NCBI GenBank assembly: GCA_041603235.1
Contig: JBFIES010000003.1
Location: forward strand, 186,001-250,000
Direction of reading: 5' to 3'
From: Panacagrimonas sp041603235
GTDB lineage: Bacteria; Pseudomonadota; Gammaproteobacteria; Nevskiales; Nevskiaceae
Length of the DNA stretch: 64,000 nucleotides
In this document: piece by piece, positions 33,244 through 41,543 of the stretch
Numbering within the stretch: position 1 is the stretch's first letter
Layout: each line of letters begins with the position of its first letter
Notes under the pieces: model-generated
What the model was told of the DNA's origin: nothing
What the model saw: only the letters and a program-made list of their open reading frames with translations
The model's database searches: none
Made by a program: the position numbers and the translations under genes

Positions 33244-35142
33244 TCAATTATTTCGCGCGCTGGCTCTTTGGGCTCCTCGAGCCGCTGCCGCTGCTAACTG
33301 CTGCTCCGTGGCACGACTAACCGGCCCGTTGGACGTAATGCTGAATGACTGATTGATTGTTGTGCTCGAGTCGCCCACTTGGTGATTGGGAATAATCATT
33401 CCTGTTGATGGGCTGACAAATAGTTCCGGTCCGTTCTCTCCGACCAAGTATGTCTTCCCAGCAGATACCGGCCCACCAGCTGCACGCGGACCACCAAAGA
33501 CACTACCGACTATCCCGGCAAAGTCATCAAACCCAAATTTGCCATCGTCATTCCCTAATCCGTCCAGCTTCTTGAATATCTCGGAGGCCGCTGCCTGTGC
33601 CGCCATCTTGCGCAGCGTCTGCTCAAAGCTCTTGAGCAATCCCGACAACCCGTCCTCGAACGGGTCAAACAAGAAGTCCGCAAAGGCGTCCTGCATGTTG
33701 CGCGCCGCCTGGTCGGCATAGACCGTCATATCGTCAGTGACATCCTTCGCTTTCTTTCCAAGGCCATCTAACGCCTCGTTCGCCTGCGCAACGGCTCGCT
33801 CGTAGGTTTCCGGGTCTATCAGCGGCTTGCCATTAACGAACGTGTCTCGGAGCACATTGAGGCGCTCTATCTCCTTGTTGAAATTCTCCAGCGGGGTCCG
33901 GGTGGCGTCGAATACTTGACTTGCCTCCTCAAACAGACGGTTCAGTTCTCTCTGTCGTCCCTCGTCTTCCTCTGCCAATGCCAGATGCAACGCCAGGATG
34001 CGGTCATATTCACTCGTTGCCTCTGCGAGTCGCTTAGTGGCCTTGGTGGCCTCTTCGGTCGCCCTGCTCGACCTCGGGGGCGCAATCCCAGCCCGTGGCG
34101 CAACTGGCCCCTCTGATGCAGGACTTAGCGGCTGGGAATTGAACAATGAATCGTAGGACCGCTGCACATCCTCTATATCGCCCTGAATGTCCTCCAGGGC
34201 CGCGCTACCGGCTGCTATGGCTCCCCGAAAATTACCAGTGAAAAACTCTACGTTGACCGCTGCAACGCCTGCCAGCGTCTTTCCCAGAATTTGAACGCCA
34301 TTGGCAAGCGCAATCACGCCAAGAGTCGCACCCTTGAAGGCATAACTGATTCCCTCTGCTGAACGGGCTGCGAAGTCGCCCTGATTCGCGGCATCCATAA
34401 AGTCATTAGATAGCGCTTCAAGACTCGGGGCTAACTCGCGAACAATAGAGTATTGCAGCCCCTGAAATTGATTGTGCAGCTGATCGGCGTTCTTCTGAAC
34501 CTGATTAAGTGCCTGCGAGGTCTGCTGATCGAGAATGGCACCTGTACGCTCTGCGGCATCGCCCAGCCGGTCAAACTCAAGCCCACCGTCTTTCAACAAT
34601 GGCAGGAGGCTGGTCGCATCGCTGGCAATGGCCTCCATGTAGAAAGTCATCTCCGACTGACTCAGGTTCGCCTTCTCTAAACTGCTCGCATAGAGCTGCA
34701 AAGCCTGTGGGCCGCTTAGGTTTCTAAACTGTTCTGCGGTCACTTCAACCTGTGGCGCGATCTTCTCAAAAAAATCTGCCAATGGGCCGCCACCAGTGTT
34801 CAGGAAATCGCCTACCTTGTCCTGCGTATCTTTGAAGATATCGGCCAGCTTGTCCTGCTCAACGCCAACAGATTTCGCAGCATTGGCAAGCCGTTGAAAC
34901 TCCGTCGACGATGTACCCGACACGCCAGCCAGATTATCGAATTCGCGTGCGGCAATCGTCGCGTTTCGGGTCATCAGGGCCAATGCACCACCTGCTGCAA
35001 CTAATGATGTGCCAATGACCTTGCCGGCCTGCTTGAAGGCCTTTTCAATCTCGCGTGACCGTTTCTCAGCGGCCTTAGCGGCACGATTTAGGTCAGTTTC
35101 AAAACTGCCGGTTTTCGCCTCAAGATTGACGGATATCCGCAT
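33244..35142 (-). CDS. Phage tail tape measure protein-like
   Basis: The 632-residue protein has the tape-measure layout. The N-terminal region has a coiled-coil segment (TDLNRAAKAAEKRSREIEKA), then a hydrophobic stretch and the conserved FDNLAGVSGTSSTEFQRLANAAKSVG. The middle contains hydrophobic helices (YAFKGATLGVIALANGVQIL) and long charged coiled coils. The C-terminus has GENGPELFVSPSTGMIIPNHQ, a segment seen at the end of many tape measures. At 632 residues the predicted tail would be rather short. No tail tube, tail assembly or baseplate gene flanks it. The start ATG overlaps the previous stop (TGATG). It is the last gene of the operon. Confidence 0.82.
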   Translation of the reverse strand: MRISVNLEAKTGSFETDLNRAAKAAEKRSREIEKAFKQAGKVIGTSLVAAGGALALMTRNATIAAREFDNLAGVSGTSSTEFQRLANAAKSVGVEQDKLADIFKDTQDKVGDFLNTGGGPLADFFEKIAPQVEVTAEQFRNLSGPQALQLYASSLEKANLSQSEMTFYMEAIASDATSLLPLLKDGGLEFDRLGDAAERTGAILDQQTSQALNQVQKNADQLHNQFQGLQYSIVRELAPSLEALSNDFMDAANQGDFAARSAEGISYAFKGATLGVIALANGVQILGKTLAGVAAVNVEFFTGNFRGAIAAGSAALEDIQGDIEDVQRSYDSLFNSQPLSPASEGPVAPRAGIAPPRSSRATEEATKATKRLAEATSEYDRILALHLALAEEDEGRQRELNRLFEEASQVFDATRTPLENFNKEIERLNVLRDTFVNGKPLIDPETYERAVAQANEALDGLGKKAKDVTDDMTVYADQAARNMQDAFADFLFDPFEDGLSGLLKSFEQTLRKMAAQAAASEIFKKLDGLGNDDGKFGFDDFAGIVGSVFGGPRAAGGPVSAGKTYLVGENGPELFVSPSTGMIIPNHQVGDSSTTINQSFSITSNGPVSRATEQQLAAAAARGAQRASARNN

Positions 35143-35411
35143 CAGTGCACCGCGCCCCACTGTGGCATGTCGAACTCGACTCGCAGGGTCGGGCCGCCCT
35201 CGTAGACGAGCAAAATCGCTGGTCGCGCAAAGTCCGAGAAATCCAGATGCACATTGTCAGGCATCCGCTGTAAGCCGCCGCGCTTTATTGCCAGATGAGT
35301 CTTTTCACGCACCGTCTCGTTCGCGACGCTCACAAACTCCGTCAGATACTCGTCGGTCTGCTCTTTGGTGAGTGCCTGGCCCGGCTTCACATCTGCTCTT
35401 TCTAGTGTCAT
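35142..35411 (-). CDS. Unknown protein, capsid/tail region of the element
   Basis: The 89-residue acidic protein (MTLERADVKPGQALTKEQTD start) has no recognised motif; the C-terminal half is beta-like with RPAILLVYEGGPTLRVEFDM. It overlaps the preceding gene by 4 bases and the tape measure start by 1 base. In phage operons small proteins here are often tail chaperones or connectors, but no frameshift signal was seen. Function unknown. Confidence 0.65.
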   Translation of the reverse strand: MTLERADVKPGQALTKEQTDEYLTEFVSVANETVREKTHLAIKRGGLQRMPDNVHLDFSDFARPAILLVYEGGPTLRVEFDMPQWGAVH

Positions 35412-35833
35412 TTCGCTTTAACTCCTGCTTTTACAGCCAGCGTCCAATGCGGCCCGGTCCCTGGCTTGGTTTGAGTGTCTTGATTGCAGTGCCACATGCC
35501 GCCGTTGTGGGTTACAAAGCAGCCCTTGCTGTGCGTCCCTTCTCGCCACACTCCCTCATAGGGAAAGGCGCTTTTCTCGGCCAGGCTGACCTCTAGCTTC
35601 TTCAGGCGTGCTTCGAGGTCGTCGGCTCGCTTCAATGCCCACAGCGCGCGTGTGATCCCCGACTTGGCCGAGAACAGCGCCCAGAATTCTTTGATTGTGC
35701 GATCACCGTATTGCTTGCCAGATTTTTGATTGGCGCTAGCAACCGATTTGCGAGCGAGCTTTCGGTTCTCCGAAATGATCGACTGCGCCTCTTTTGCAAA
35801 CGCCCCCCAAGGTTCTCTAGCGTTTTCGCTCAT
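35408..35833 (-). CDS. Unknown protein with C-terminal Trp-rich carbohydrate-binding-like module
   Basis: The 141-residue protein has a helical, Lys/Ser-rich N-terminal part with a coiled coil (ALKRADDLEARLKKLEVSLAEK). The C-terminal about 45 residues read FPYEGVWREGTHSKGCFVTHNGGMWHCN and GTGPHWTLAVK. That W-x-x-G-x-x-Y/K-x-x-G-x-x-V-x-x-x-G-x-x-W pattern is the small chitin-binding-like (CBM5/12-like) module often found on phage structural proteins. It overlaps both neighbours by 4 bases. Possibly a surface decoration. Confidence 0.65.
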   Translation of the reverse strand: MSENAREPWGAFAKEAQSIISENRKLARKSVASANQKSGKQYGDRTIKEFWALFSAKSGITRALWALKRADDLEARLKKLEVSLAEKSAFPYEGVWREGTHSKGCFVTHNGGMWHCNQDTQTKPGTGPHWTLAVKAGVKAK

Positions 35834-36039
35834 TGCCCTGCGCTCTCGTCATTGACAGCCGCCAAACCGAACCCCTTGCGAGCCTTGCGGACCAGGCGCG
35901 TCGATATGTCCTGAGAGCGCTCCATCTCCAATATTCGCTTTTCGAGCTCATGAATACGCTTGGTCAATCGATTCAAACTGTCGTCCATTGTCTTAGTGAC
36001 AATGCTTACGATTTCGCGTCCAGCTTCTTTGTTAATCAT
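35830..36039 (-). CDS. Small coiled-coil protein of the element
   Basis: The 69-residue protein starts at ATG 36039, which overlaps the capsid gene stop (TGATG). It is one long amphipathic helix: DDSLNRLTKRIHELEKRILEMERSQDIS is a clear coiled coil. No other motif is seen. It could be a head or scaffold accessory given its place directly after the capsid gene. Longer readings upstream are the shadow of the capsid gene. Confidence 0.6.
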   Translation of the reverse strand: MINKEAGREIVSIVTKTMDDSLNRLTKRIHELEKRILEMERSQDISTRLVRKARKGFGLAAVNDESAGQ

Positions 36040-37070
36040 CACGAAACGCTCCCGTAATTCGTGCCACTGACGTAGACCGACGCATCGTTCTTGACGAGTT
36101 TCCAAATGACGCGACGGATCATTCGGATAACAACGGCGTTTGCCTGAAAAGCACTAACGGGGAAGCTAGATGCCGCCACAGGGGTATCTGTCGCACCTGT
36201 CGGAGTTGTTGAGAACTCAATCAACGCATTCCGGCTTGGCATGAAATCTGGTGGCTCTTCGGAGAACAGGACTTGGCCCGCATCGAGCAAAAGAATTTGA
36301 CCGCCGTCCGAATCACGCGGAGACATTCGGGTGGTGTGTACTGGTATTCCGGCAATCTCGCCACCGCCGGTCACAGAAACATTCCGAAACATGTCGATTC
36401 CGGTCGCTGCCATTTCAAAGGCCGTTCGCGGGTGGCAAATGAAGGCGCTAGATTTCAAATCACCCGCGAAGGTCTCCATCATCAAGCTGAAGTCCTGCTC
36501 TGGGTCCTGGGTGCTCGCGAAGTTCGAGGCATCGTAAGTCACGCTCTTTGGCGCTTCGCCGGTCCCATCCTCGGCAGGGTCCAGGAATCGACTGTCAACC
36601 GCCTCAGCCGCAGCCCTGATGATGTCTCGACGAATGCCGTCCTGACTCTCCATCGAGGAATCTCGCAGGGTTTCCTCAGTCATGGCGATCATTGCTCCAA
36701 CTTTCTTCAGGCGTAGATCCTCCTGTGTCAGATTGAGCGCTGACAGCGGCAGTGGCTTGGACTCACTGAAAAATCCGGCAGAGAAATCTCCGTCACCGAT
36801 GATGTGCTCGCGCAAGGGTGGAACCCGACGAACAGCCAGCTTTCCGTCCAGGCCTTCCTCGCGAACGGCATCAATCCATTCCACGCCCTCGGCTTCATTT
36901 GCCAGTAGTGAGGACCAATCGGTGCTGACACTTGCTTTCTCGAGCAACTCTAAGACGCGGGCATTGCCACGGGTGCGCTTATGCGCAACGTCCAGCGCCT
37001 TCTGAAAGTTTGTTTCTCCATGGCCGTCTACCAGTCCAAGCGCCATGAATCGCGCGAGCTGGCAAAGCAT
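36039..37070 (-). CDS. HK97-fold phage major capsid protein
   Basis: The 343-residue protein has the HK97 capsid pattern: an N-terminal arm, LKKVGAMIAMTEETLRDSSME, AAEAVDSRFLDPAEDGTGEAPKS, the P-domain segment FICHPRTAFEMAATGIDMF, and the GGEIAGIPVHTTRMSP followed by QILLLDAGQVLFSEEP. ATG 37070 is chosen because AAAAAAGGG lies 4 bases upstream; in-frame ATG 37097 and TTG 37145 are alternatives. There is no scaffold or protease domain or neighbouring protease gene. Its presence is notable because the element carries no portal or large terminase. Confidence 0.85.
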   Translation of the reverse strand: MLCQLARFMALGLVDGHGETNFQKALDVAHKRTRGNARVLELLEKASVSTDWSSLLANEAEGVEWIDAVREEGLDGKLAVRRVPPLREHIIGDGDFSAGFFSESKPLPLSALNLTQEDLRLKKVGAMIAMTEETLRDSSMESQDGIRRDIIRAAAEAVDSRFLDPAEDGTGEAPKSVTYDASNFASTQDPEQDFSLMMETFAGDLKSSAFICHPRTAFEMAATGIDMFRNVSVTGGGEIAGIPVHTTRMSPRDSDGGQILLLDAGQVLFSEEPPDFMPSRNALIEFSTTPTGATDTPVAASSFPVSAFQANAVVIRMIRRVIWKLVKNDASVYVSGTNYGSVS

Positions 37071-37202
37071 GTTGCCCTTTTTTGTTTGCACGTACATATC
37101 AAAATCCAGTTGTGTTCCCAGTGAACTTGCAACCGATTGCACCAAGATTCGCGACGCAAGTGCTGCTGATAAATGCGAAATCGTGCAGATTCGTGAAGCG
37201 GG

Positions 37203-37445
37203 TTATTCCCCATCCAGAAACTCAGCCAGAAAAGCCAGCTCGTAAGTCACTCGCCCTCGGTCGCAGAATCTAAGTCCAGGCTTACGATTGCTGCGCCAAT
37301 TTCTGAGTGTCCCTGCACTGATTCCAATGATGAGAGCGGCGACCTCCTCACGAACACGATTGCCAGGCAACACGACATGATTGTTCAGGCGACAGAACTC
37401 TCGGAACTCCTCGAAGCGCTGCTGGATACGTTGCTGACGATTCAT
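37203..37445 (-). CDS. Helix-turn-helix protein of the element
   Basis: The 80-residue protein has a MerR/AlpA-like helix-turn-helix in the centre, EEVAALIIGISAGTLRNWRSNRKPG, followed by LRFCDRGRVTYELAFLAEFL. The start could be the ATG at 37445 or a GTG at 37478 that overlaps the small terminase stop. It lies between the small terminase and capsid genes; it could be a packaging or late-gene regulator. Its own partner DNA site is not visible. Confidence 0.7.
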   Translation of the reverse strand: MNRQQRIQQRFEEFREFCRLNNHVVLPGNRVREEVAALIIGISAGTLRNWRSNRKPGLRFCDRGRVTYELAFLAEFLDGE

Positions 37446-37465
37446 TGCTGGCAATCCAAGCTCGA

Positions 37466-37879
37466 TCAGGTTTCCCACGGCTTCTTAATTTGCGGCCCAC
37501 CAGCCTGACGCGCCGCTGTTCTAGCGTGCATTCGGGTATGCGGACTCAGGCGGAGTGCTCGGCAAAGGTTGACCTGCTGCTTGCTCCAAATATCCGCTCC
37601 TCGGATCAGGCTCAAATATCTCTGCCCGCCAACGTCCTCAGGCGCGATAGTCGCAAGCTGCTGCGCAATCAATTCCGACTGACTCTCTGCCCGCACCAGT
37701 TCAATCAGTAGGCCGCGAGAATCAGCGTCTAGCCATTCCCAAGGCTTACCGGATAGCAGAGCGTCCCAACGTTCCTTCTGCGCCTCTGTGAAGTCCTCAG
37801 GCGGCTCTATAGGGGCCGGTGGTGGGACTGAGATTTGAACAAGTTCGGACTCGAGTGCAGCGGCTGATTTTCTAGGCAT
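37466..37879 (-). CDS. Phage terminase small subunit-like protein
   Basis: The 137-residue protein resembles the P27-type small terminase: an N-terminal Pro-rich arm (PPPAPIEPPEDFTEAQKERW), a helical core (LDADSRGLLIELVRAESQSELIAQQL) and a C-terminal region with LCRALRLSPHTRMHARTAARQAGG. Small terminases bind pac or cos DNA and select the packaged genome. In satellites a private small subunit redirects the helper phage large subunit to satellite DNA. No large subunit is encoded here, which fits that role. Confidence 0.7.
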   Translation of the reverse strand: MPRKSAAALESELVQISVPPPAPIEPPEDFTEAQKERWDALLSGKPWEWLDADSRGLLIELVRAESQSELIAQQLATIAPEDVGGQRYLSLIRGADIWSKQQVNLCRALRLSPHTRMHARTAARQAGGPQIKKPWET

Positions 37880-37914
37880 GGTTGCCTCCAGTTGGTGGTG
37901 TTGCTCTCATGGGG

Positions 37915-38151
37915 TCATGGATGGGTTGCATATCTGCTCTCCGGGGCCGGTCTTGCTCCAATACGGAAACAAGTTCGGAAGCACCCCCGGCCCTTGATCA
38001 CTAGAGTCAGTGCAGTCAGTGAAAATCTATTGCGCTCACGACACTCACAGTCATTGAAATCAGTTATTTCACGCAAAATACGCGCGAGGGATGGGTGTAG
38101 TGGTGACAATGGTTTTTCACTGACTGCACTGATCAGACTGACTAAGCTCAT
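37915..38151 (-). CDS. Possible small protein overlapping the putative origin
   Basis: A 78-residue frame starts at ATG 38151, which overlaps the helicase stop by 4 bases (ATGA), as the real genes of this operon do. The protein (MSLVSLISAVSEKPLSPLHP start, Cys and Arg-rich end) matches nothing I know. It also covers a 19-bp inverted repeat that may be an origin, so the open frame may be chance. Low confidence. Confidence 0.35.
   Translation of the reverse strand: MSLVSLISAVSEKPLSPLHPSLARILREITDFNDCECRERNRFSLTALTLVIKGRGCFRTCFRIGARPAPESRYATHP
38007..38132. repeat. Inverted repeat, candidate replication origin of the element
   Basis: The 19-bp arms TCAGTGCAGTCAGTGAAAA (38007-38025) and its exact reverse complement (38114-38132) flank an 88-bp spacer with an AT-rich part. 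The left arm region holds two GTCAGTG repeats (38006-38012, 38015-38021). It lies directly downstream of the helicase gene, where satellite origins with iterons are usually found. Origin function is inference. Confidence 0.45.
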
Positions 38152-39497
38152 GGGATTGATACCTCTCGCGCTGCCCTAATCTGCTCAGAGATCGTCAGGG
38201 TTCTGCGGGCATACACGCGCTGACGCTTGCCGCTGATCTTGAACAATCCATCGTCCGCATCAGGATTTCGCACAGGGACATAATCAATGCGCTCCATGCG
38301 ATGCGGGATTGCTCTGCGGTGGCGTCTGTCGGACAGCTCGTCAGCGAGTGCGCGCATGTTCATACCGTCAGCCCTGCGAATGATCGACTCCAGGACTAAT
38401 GCAGGCGGGTTGCCTAGTGCGTCCAGCACGTCTCTAAGTTCGCTGCTTTCTGGTGATTCGCCAGCGGCCACGATATTCCAGAATGCCGGTGTCTTAGGTG
38501 GCGGTGCCTTGGAATCAAATTCGGATAAGTCGTAAGCCCTCAGATAGGCCGTGACGTGCCCTATGCCGCCTTCTCGATACCATTGGTATATGCGAGTCCA
38601 GTATTCCGGGGCGAAGTCGTCACGCGTGCAAGGCGACCATGCGACGTAATGCCTTCGATCATCTGCGGGCAGATACAATCCGTCACTAGAATGATTCGTG
38701 GTGATGATCACGCCCATGACGTTGGCGACGTAATGTTCGCGCAGATGCTTTTCGTCGACTCTCAGCACATCAGGCGGTGCGGCAATGTAGGTTTTGCTGT
38801 GATCGTAAAAAGCGAACCGATCAACATCGCCCAAGTCGCGCGCCTCGCTGATCCGCAAGATCACGGCCTTGCACCATGAATTGAACCGCCCAAGCATTTG
38901 ACTAGGATTGATCTCGCTCCAGTTCCACGGCCCGACCGCCTCTTTCAGCGGCTCCAGGATCGTGTCCTTGCCGATGCCTTGCAGCCCGCCGAGTACAAGG
39001 GCGTGATTCACCTTCTCGCCGGGGTTCTGAACCTTGAAGGCTAGCCATGCGGTGATGTGCTGAAAGTCATCTGGATAGACGCGTTTCAGATGCTCTATCC
39101 ACGGTCCAGCCCTGGACGGTTCCCCGAACAATGAGCTTGGCGGGCGGTACATATTGAATACGGACGCGCCTTTGTGCGATACCCATCCCGACACTTGTAG
39201 AACGCGATCCCGTATCAGCTCAGGCTCTGCCGGGTGCCATGCCATTTGCTCAATAGGACGATGCGTGTCCAGCCATCTTGATGGGCTGATCGCTTTGTCC
39301 GTCTCTCCCTTCGGCCACGGCTTCACACGGCCATTGACTGATGACGCGGGCCAAAGCTCCCGCGTAGGCTTGAACATGTAATTGTGGGTAGGCATGTACG
39401 CCAGAAAGTCATCAAGGCTTGCCGCTTTTCGGTGGCTGTCCGTGGGCTTGAAAATCTCACTTTCCGTGACAAGCTTTTTCACTTTTTCGGCAGTCAT
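38148..39497 (-). CDS. DUF5906-type replicative helicase of the element
   Basis: The 449-residue protein has the phage/plasmid primase-helicase (SF3-like) ATPase core: Walker A GGLQGIGKDTIL (about 170-181), Walker B region VILRISEARDLGDVDRFAFYD, and sensor GVIITTNHSSDGLYLPADDRR. This family is paired with a separate primase in many prophages and satellites. The ATG at 39497 overlaps the Toprim gene stop by 4 bases; the 28 codons upstream in frame are not family sequence. The C-terminal about 120 residues are basic and may bind DNA. Confidence 0.88.
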   Translation of the reverse strand: MTAEKVKKLVTESEIFKPTDSHRKAASLDDFLAYMPTHNYMFKPTRELWPASSVNGRVKPWPKGETDKAISPSRWLDTHRPIEQMAWHPAEPELIRDRVLQVSGWVSHKGASVFNMYRPPSSLFGEPSRAGPWIEHLKRVYPDDFQHITAWLAFKVQNPGEKVNHALVLGGLQGIGKDTILEPLKEAVGPWNWSEINPSQMLGRFNSWCKAVILRISEARDLGDVDRFAFYDHSKTYIAAPPDVLRVDEKHLREHYVANVMGVIITTNHSSDGLYLPADDRRHYVAWSPCTRDDFAPEYWTRIYQWYREGGIGHVTAYLRAYDLSEFDSKAPPPKTPAFWNIVAAGESPESSELRDVLDALGNPPALVLESIIRRADGMNMRALADELSDRRHRRAIPHRMERIDYVPVRNPDADDGLFKISGKRQRVYARRTLTISEQIRAAREVSIP

Positions 39498-40309
39498 GCT
39501 GCGGCCCTCGCAACGTCGTTTAGATCGGCTTTGCGTTCGTCTGGCATCACCATGCGCACCTCGCAGCCTGCAGCCGTCCATCGTTCAGCGCACGCGGTCG
39601 CGGCTCGGATTCCGGCTGGATCGTGATCCACCGCTATCACCAGCGACGCAATGTCGGGCAACACAAAAAGCTCCCGCAAATTGCCCGCGTCCAGCGTCGC
39701 CCAACAAGGCTGCAACGCGTGCGCAAGACTCAAGGCAGTTTCGACGCCCTCTGCTACGCCTAGCGCGTTCGTGATGGCGTCATCAGGCCATAAGCGCACC
39801 ACGCCACCTTGTTTTTCATGGCCCGCCGCATACATGCGCACAGGCTCAATCTGCGCCTTGTCGCCGTTGGCCTGAATCCAAGTCCTGTGCAGTGATATTG
39901 CATCGCCGCTCTCGGCATCGGTGATCAGTGCAACCAATGCAGGGCCGCGATAGTTCGATGGACTGTGCTTTAGGTTTGGATGGAATCTAAGGTGGCCGTC
40001 AGCAGGTGGAATGCAGCATCCGCGATTGCTCAGATAAGACACTGCGACGCCGCGCAAGGGAACACATTCGTTCCACAGATCGCGCCAGTAATCAGACAGT
40101 TTGCGTTCTTTCGTTGGCCTGGGACTGAAGGCTATTCGCGGCACTTCCGAACCGTGTCCCATGCGCTCAATCAGACCGCATCGGAAGCAATGCGCAATGC
40201 CTGCATCACCATTCTTGGTGACGCCGCACGATTTGTCGCCCTTTCCCTTGCCGCAAACAGGACAAGCAATGCGTGTTCGGCCTTCGCGAACTTCGGCCCA
40301 GAGAATCAT
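39494..40309 (-). CDS. CHC2/Toprim primase-like protein
   Basis: The 271-residue protein has an N-terminal zinc finger (CPVCGKGKGDKSC with HCFRCG) and a Toprim domain: ALGVAEGVETALSLAHALQP and the acidic VIAVDHDPAGIRAA. This is the P4-alpha/PriCT-free small primase seen in prophage and satellite replication modules. It is between a small zinc-ribbon gene (overlap) and the helicase gene (4-base overlap), giving a compact replication unit. Confidence 0.88.
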   Translation of the reverse strand: MILWAEVREGRTRIACPVCGKGKGDKSCGVTKNGDAGIAHCFRCGLIERMGHGSEVPRIAFSPRPTKERKLSDYWRDLWNECVPLRGVAVSYLSNRGCCIPPADGHLRFHPNLKHSPSNYRGPALVALITDAESGDAISLHRTWIQANGDKAQIEPVRMYAAGHEKQGGVVRLWPDDAITNALGVAEGVETALSLAHALQPCWATLDAGNLRELFVLPDIASLVIAVDHDPAGIRAATACAERWTAAGCEVRMVMPDERKADLNDVARAAA

Positions 40310-40479
40310 TGTCCTGTCCCCTTGCCATCGCGGGGCGTGCTCGGCTTACGCTCGCTCAGAAGGCATTGACGGGCCGCACACCAGGCGCAGAGCAATTTCT
40401 GCTGGTAGACGACTGCAAATTGAAAGTCGCCGGAATCCGTAAACGGCGCGCGGCACTTGGAACAGGTAGGGGCGGCCAT
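40306..40479 (-). CDS. Small zinc-ribbon protein of the element
   Basis: A 57-residue frame starts at ATG 40479 and its TGA overlaps the primase ATG (4-base overlap). It reads MAAPTCSKCRAPFTD and later LLCAWCAARQCLL; the CxxC...CxxC layout is a zinc ribbon. The overlap, and the Cys pairs, support a real gene. Similar small zinc proteins often precede phage primase genes. Function unknown. Confidence 0.7.
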   Translation of the reverse strand: MAAPTCSKCRAPFTDSGDFQFAVVYQQKLLCAWCAARQCLLSERKPSTPRDGKGTGQ

Positions 40480-40482
40480 CAG

Positions 40483-40692
40483 TTAGCCCAACCCCATGCC
40501 GGAAGCACTGGCAGCGGCTTCCATGTCGGCCTTGATGCGTTCTACCGCTTCACGGCTCTTGCAGCGCGCGTAGGAATCCGCAGCACACCAGATCGCCACC
40601 TGCACATGCTGAGGCAGTCCTGAAGACGTCAGCGCGTCCTGAAGCACCTGCTTGGCTTTTTCTGCGTCGGTCTGAGGATTGGGGAGGTTCAT
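40483..40692 (-). CDS. Small unknown protein of the element
   Basis: The 69-residue protein starts at ATG 40692 with a GGAGG ribosome site, overlapping the AlpA-like gene stop by 4 bases. It is soluble, helical and Ala-rich (QVLQDALTSSGLPQHVQVAIWC, then REAVERIKADMEAAASASG). No motif recognised. It ends 3 bases before the zinc-ribbon start. Confidence 0.65.
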   Translation of the reverse strand: MNLPNPQTDAEKAKQVLQDALTSSGLPQHVQVAIWCAADSYARCKSREAVERIKADMEAAASASGMGLG

Positions 40693-40922
40693 ACGGCCTC
40701 CCTGCGCTCTGCAATCCATTTCTGAATTGCTTGGTAGCTCCAACCGACTGCGCGGGATTTCGGGTCCGTTGAAAGCTTGAAGGGAGCAGGGTAGCGACCG
40801 GCCTTAATTTCGCGGGCGCGTTCGGTATCTGAAAGGCTGTCGAGTGCTTTTAAGTCTTTGGCCCTGACGATGCTGTCTGTGTAGGCCAAATCTGCGGCGG
40901 TTTCGTTGCTTTGGTGGTCCAT
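40689..40922 (-). CDS. AlpA-like regulatory protein/excisionase
   Basis: The 77-residue protein has the AlpA-type winged helix near the C-terminus: AGRYPAPFKLSTDPKSRAVGWS and YQAIQKWIAERRE, where the GRYPxPxKL-x(6,10)-R-x-x-GW layout is characteristic. P4 AlpA and its relatives in phage-inducible islands activate the replication/excision operon. It heads the replication block. The 69 bp upstream (40923-40991) likely hold its promoter. Confidence 0.85.
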   Translation of the reverse strand: MDHQSNETAADLAYTDSIVRAKDLKALDSLSDTERAREIKAGRYPAPFKLSTDPKSRAVGWSYQAIQKWIAERREAV

Positions 40923-40991
40923 GTCCGTCCTTGGTGTGAAGGTCGGAACAGATTTTGTCGCCTAATTTCGGCGCATCAACAAGACCCCAAT

Positions 40992-41543
40992 TTATTTGCG
41001 CCGAGATTTGGCAATCGCTTGGAAGCGCTGATGTTCTGAAATCGCTTTTTCGGCTTGTTTTTGCAACTTTGGTGCGAGTTCCTGCGTTAGCCTTTCAACT
41101 TCCGTGCGGAACTTTGTTCGCAACCCTTGAGCCTTTCTTTTGCTCAGATGAAATTCGGCCATCGCGTATTCAACTGCGCGCTTTGACGCTTCTCGCATGG
41201 CGACACCGTCGGCGATCATGTCTGCCTCTGCCTTGAGCATTGCTTGCACGATGCCCAACGCTCGCCCAACGTCTCCGGATGATGATTTCGTAGGCGCTCC
41301 GCGCTTGCCTCTCTCAAATATCCCTAATTTCTTGCCGAAAGCTATTAGTTGATCTTCCCGGCGGCCAGCCTTCAAGAAGACAACTGCTGCATCGGCTATT
41401 TGTTTTACAACTTCCTGCGATGGTGGCCGCTTCTGGTCGGCTGCTTGGATAATTTCTAACAGGGGTTCCAGTCCATCGACGACGTAAGAATTGATTAAGA
41501 ATAAATCGATATCTTCAAGCCTATTTTTTGTTTTCTTCGTCAT
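40992..41543 (-). CDS. Unknown basic helical protein of the element
   Basis: The 183-residue protein starts at ATG 41543. It has a central region GKRGAPTKSSSGDVGRALGIVQ and a very basic C-terminus (HLSKRKAQGLRTKFRTEVER, QKQAEKAISEHQRF). No enzymatic motif. It could be a DNA-binding or structural protein. A GC-rich hairpin ends just 7 bases before its start codon, so translation may be controlled. Confidence 0.65.
   Translation of the reverse strand: MTKKTKNRLEDIDLFLINSYVVDGLEPLLEIIQAADQKRPPSQEVVKQIADAAVVFLKAGRREDQLIAFGKKLGIFERGKRGAPTKSSSGDVGRALGIVQAMLKAEADMIADGVAMREASKRAVEYAMAEFHLSKRKAQGLRTKFRTEVERLTQELAPKLQKQAEKAISEHQRFQAIAKSRRK

Noticed and set aside
38006..38140. CRISPR-like or other tandem repeat array
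   Set aside because: Only two short GTCAGTG repeats and one inverted repeat occur; there is no repeat-spacer periodicity and no cas gene in the window.
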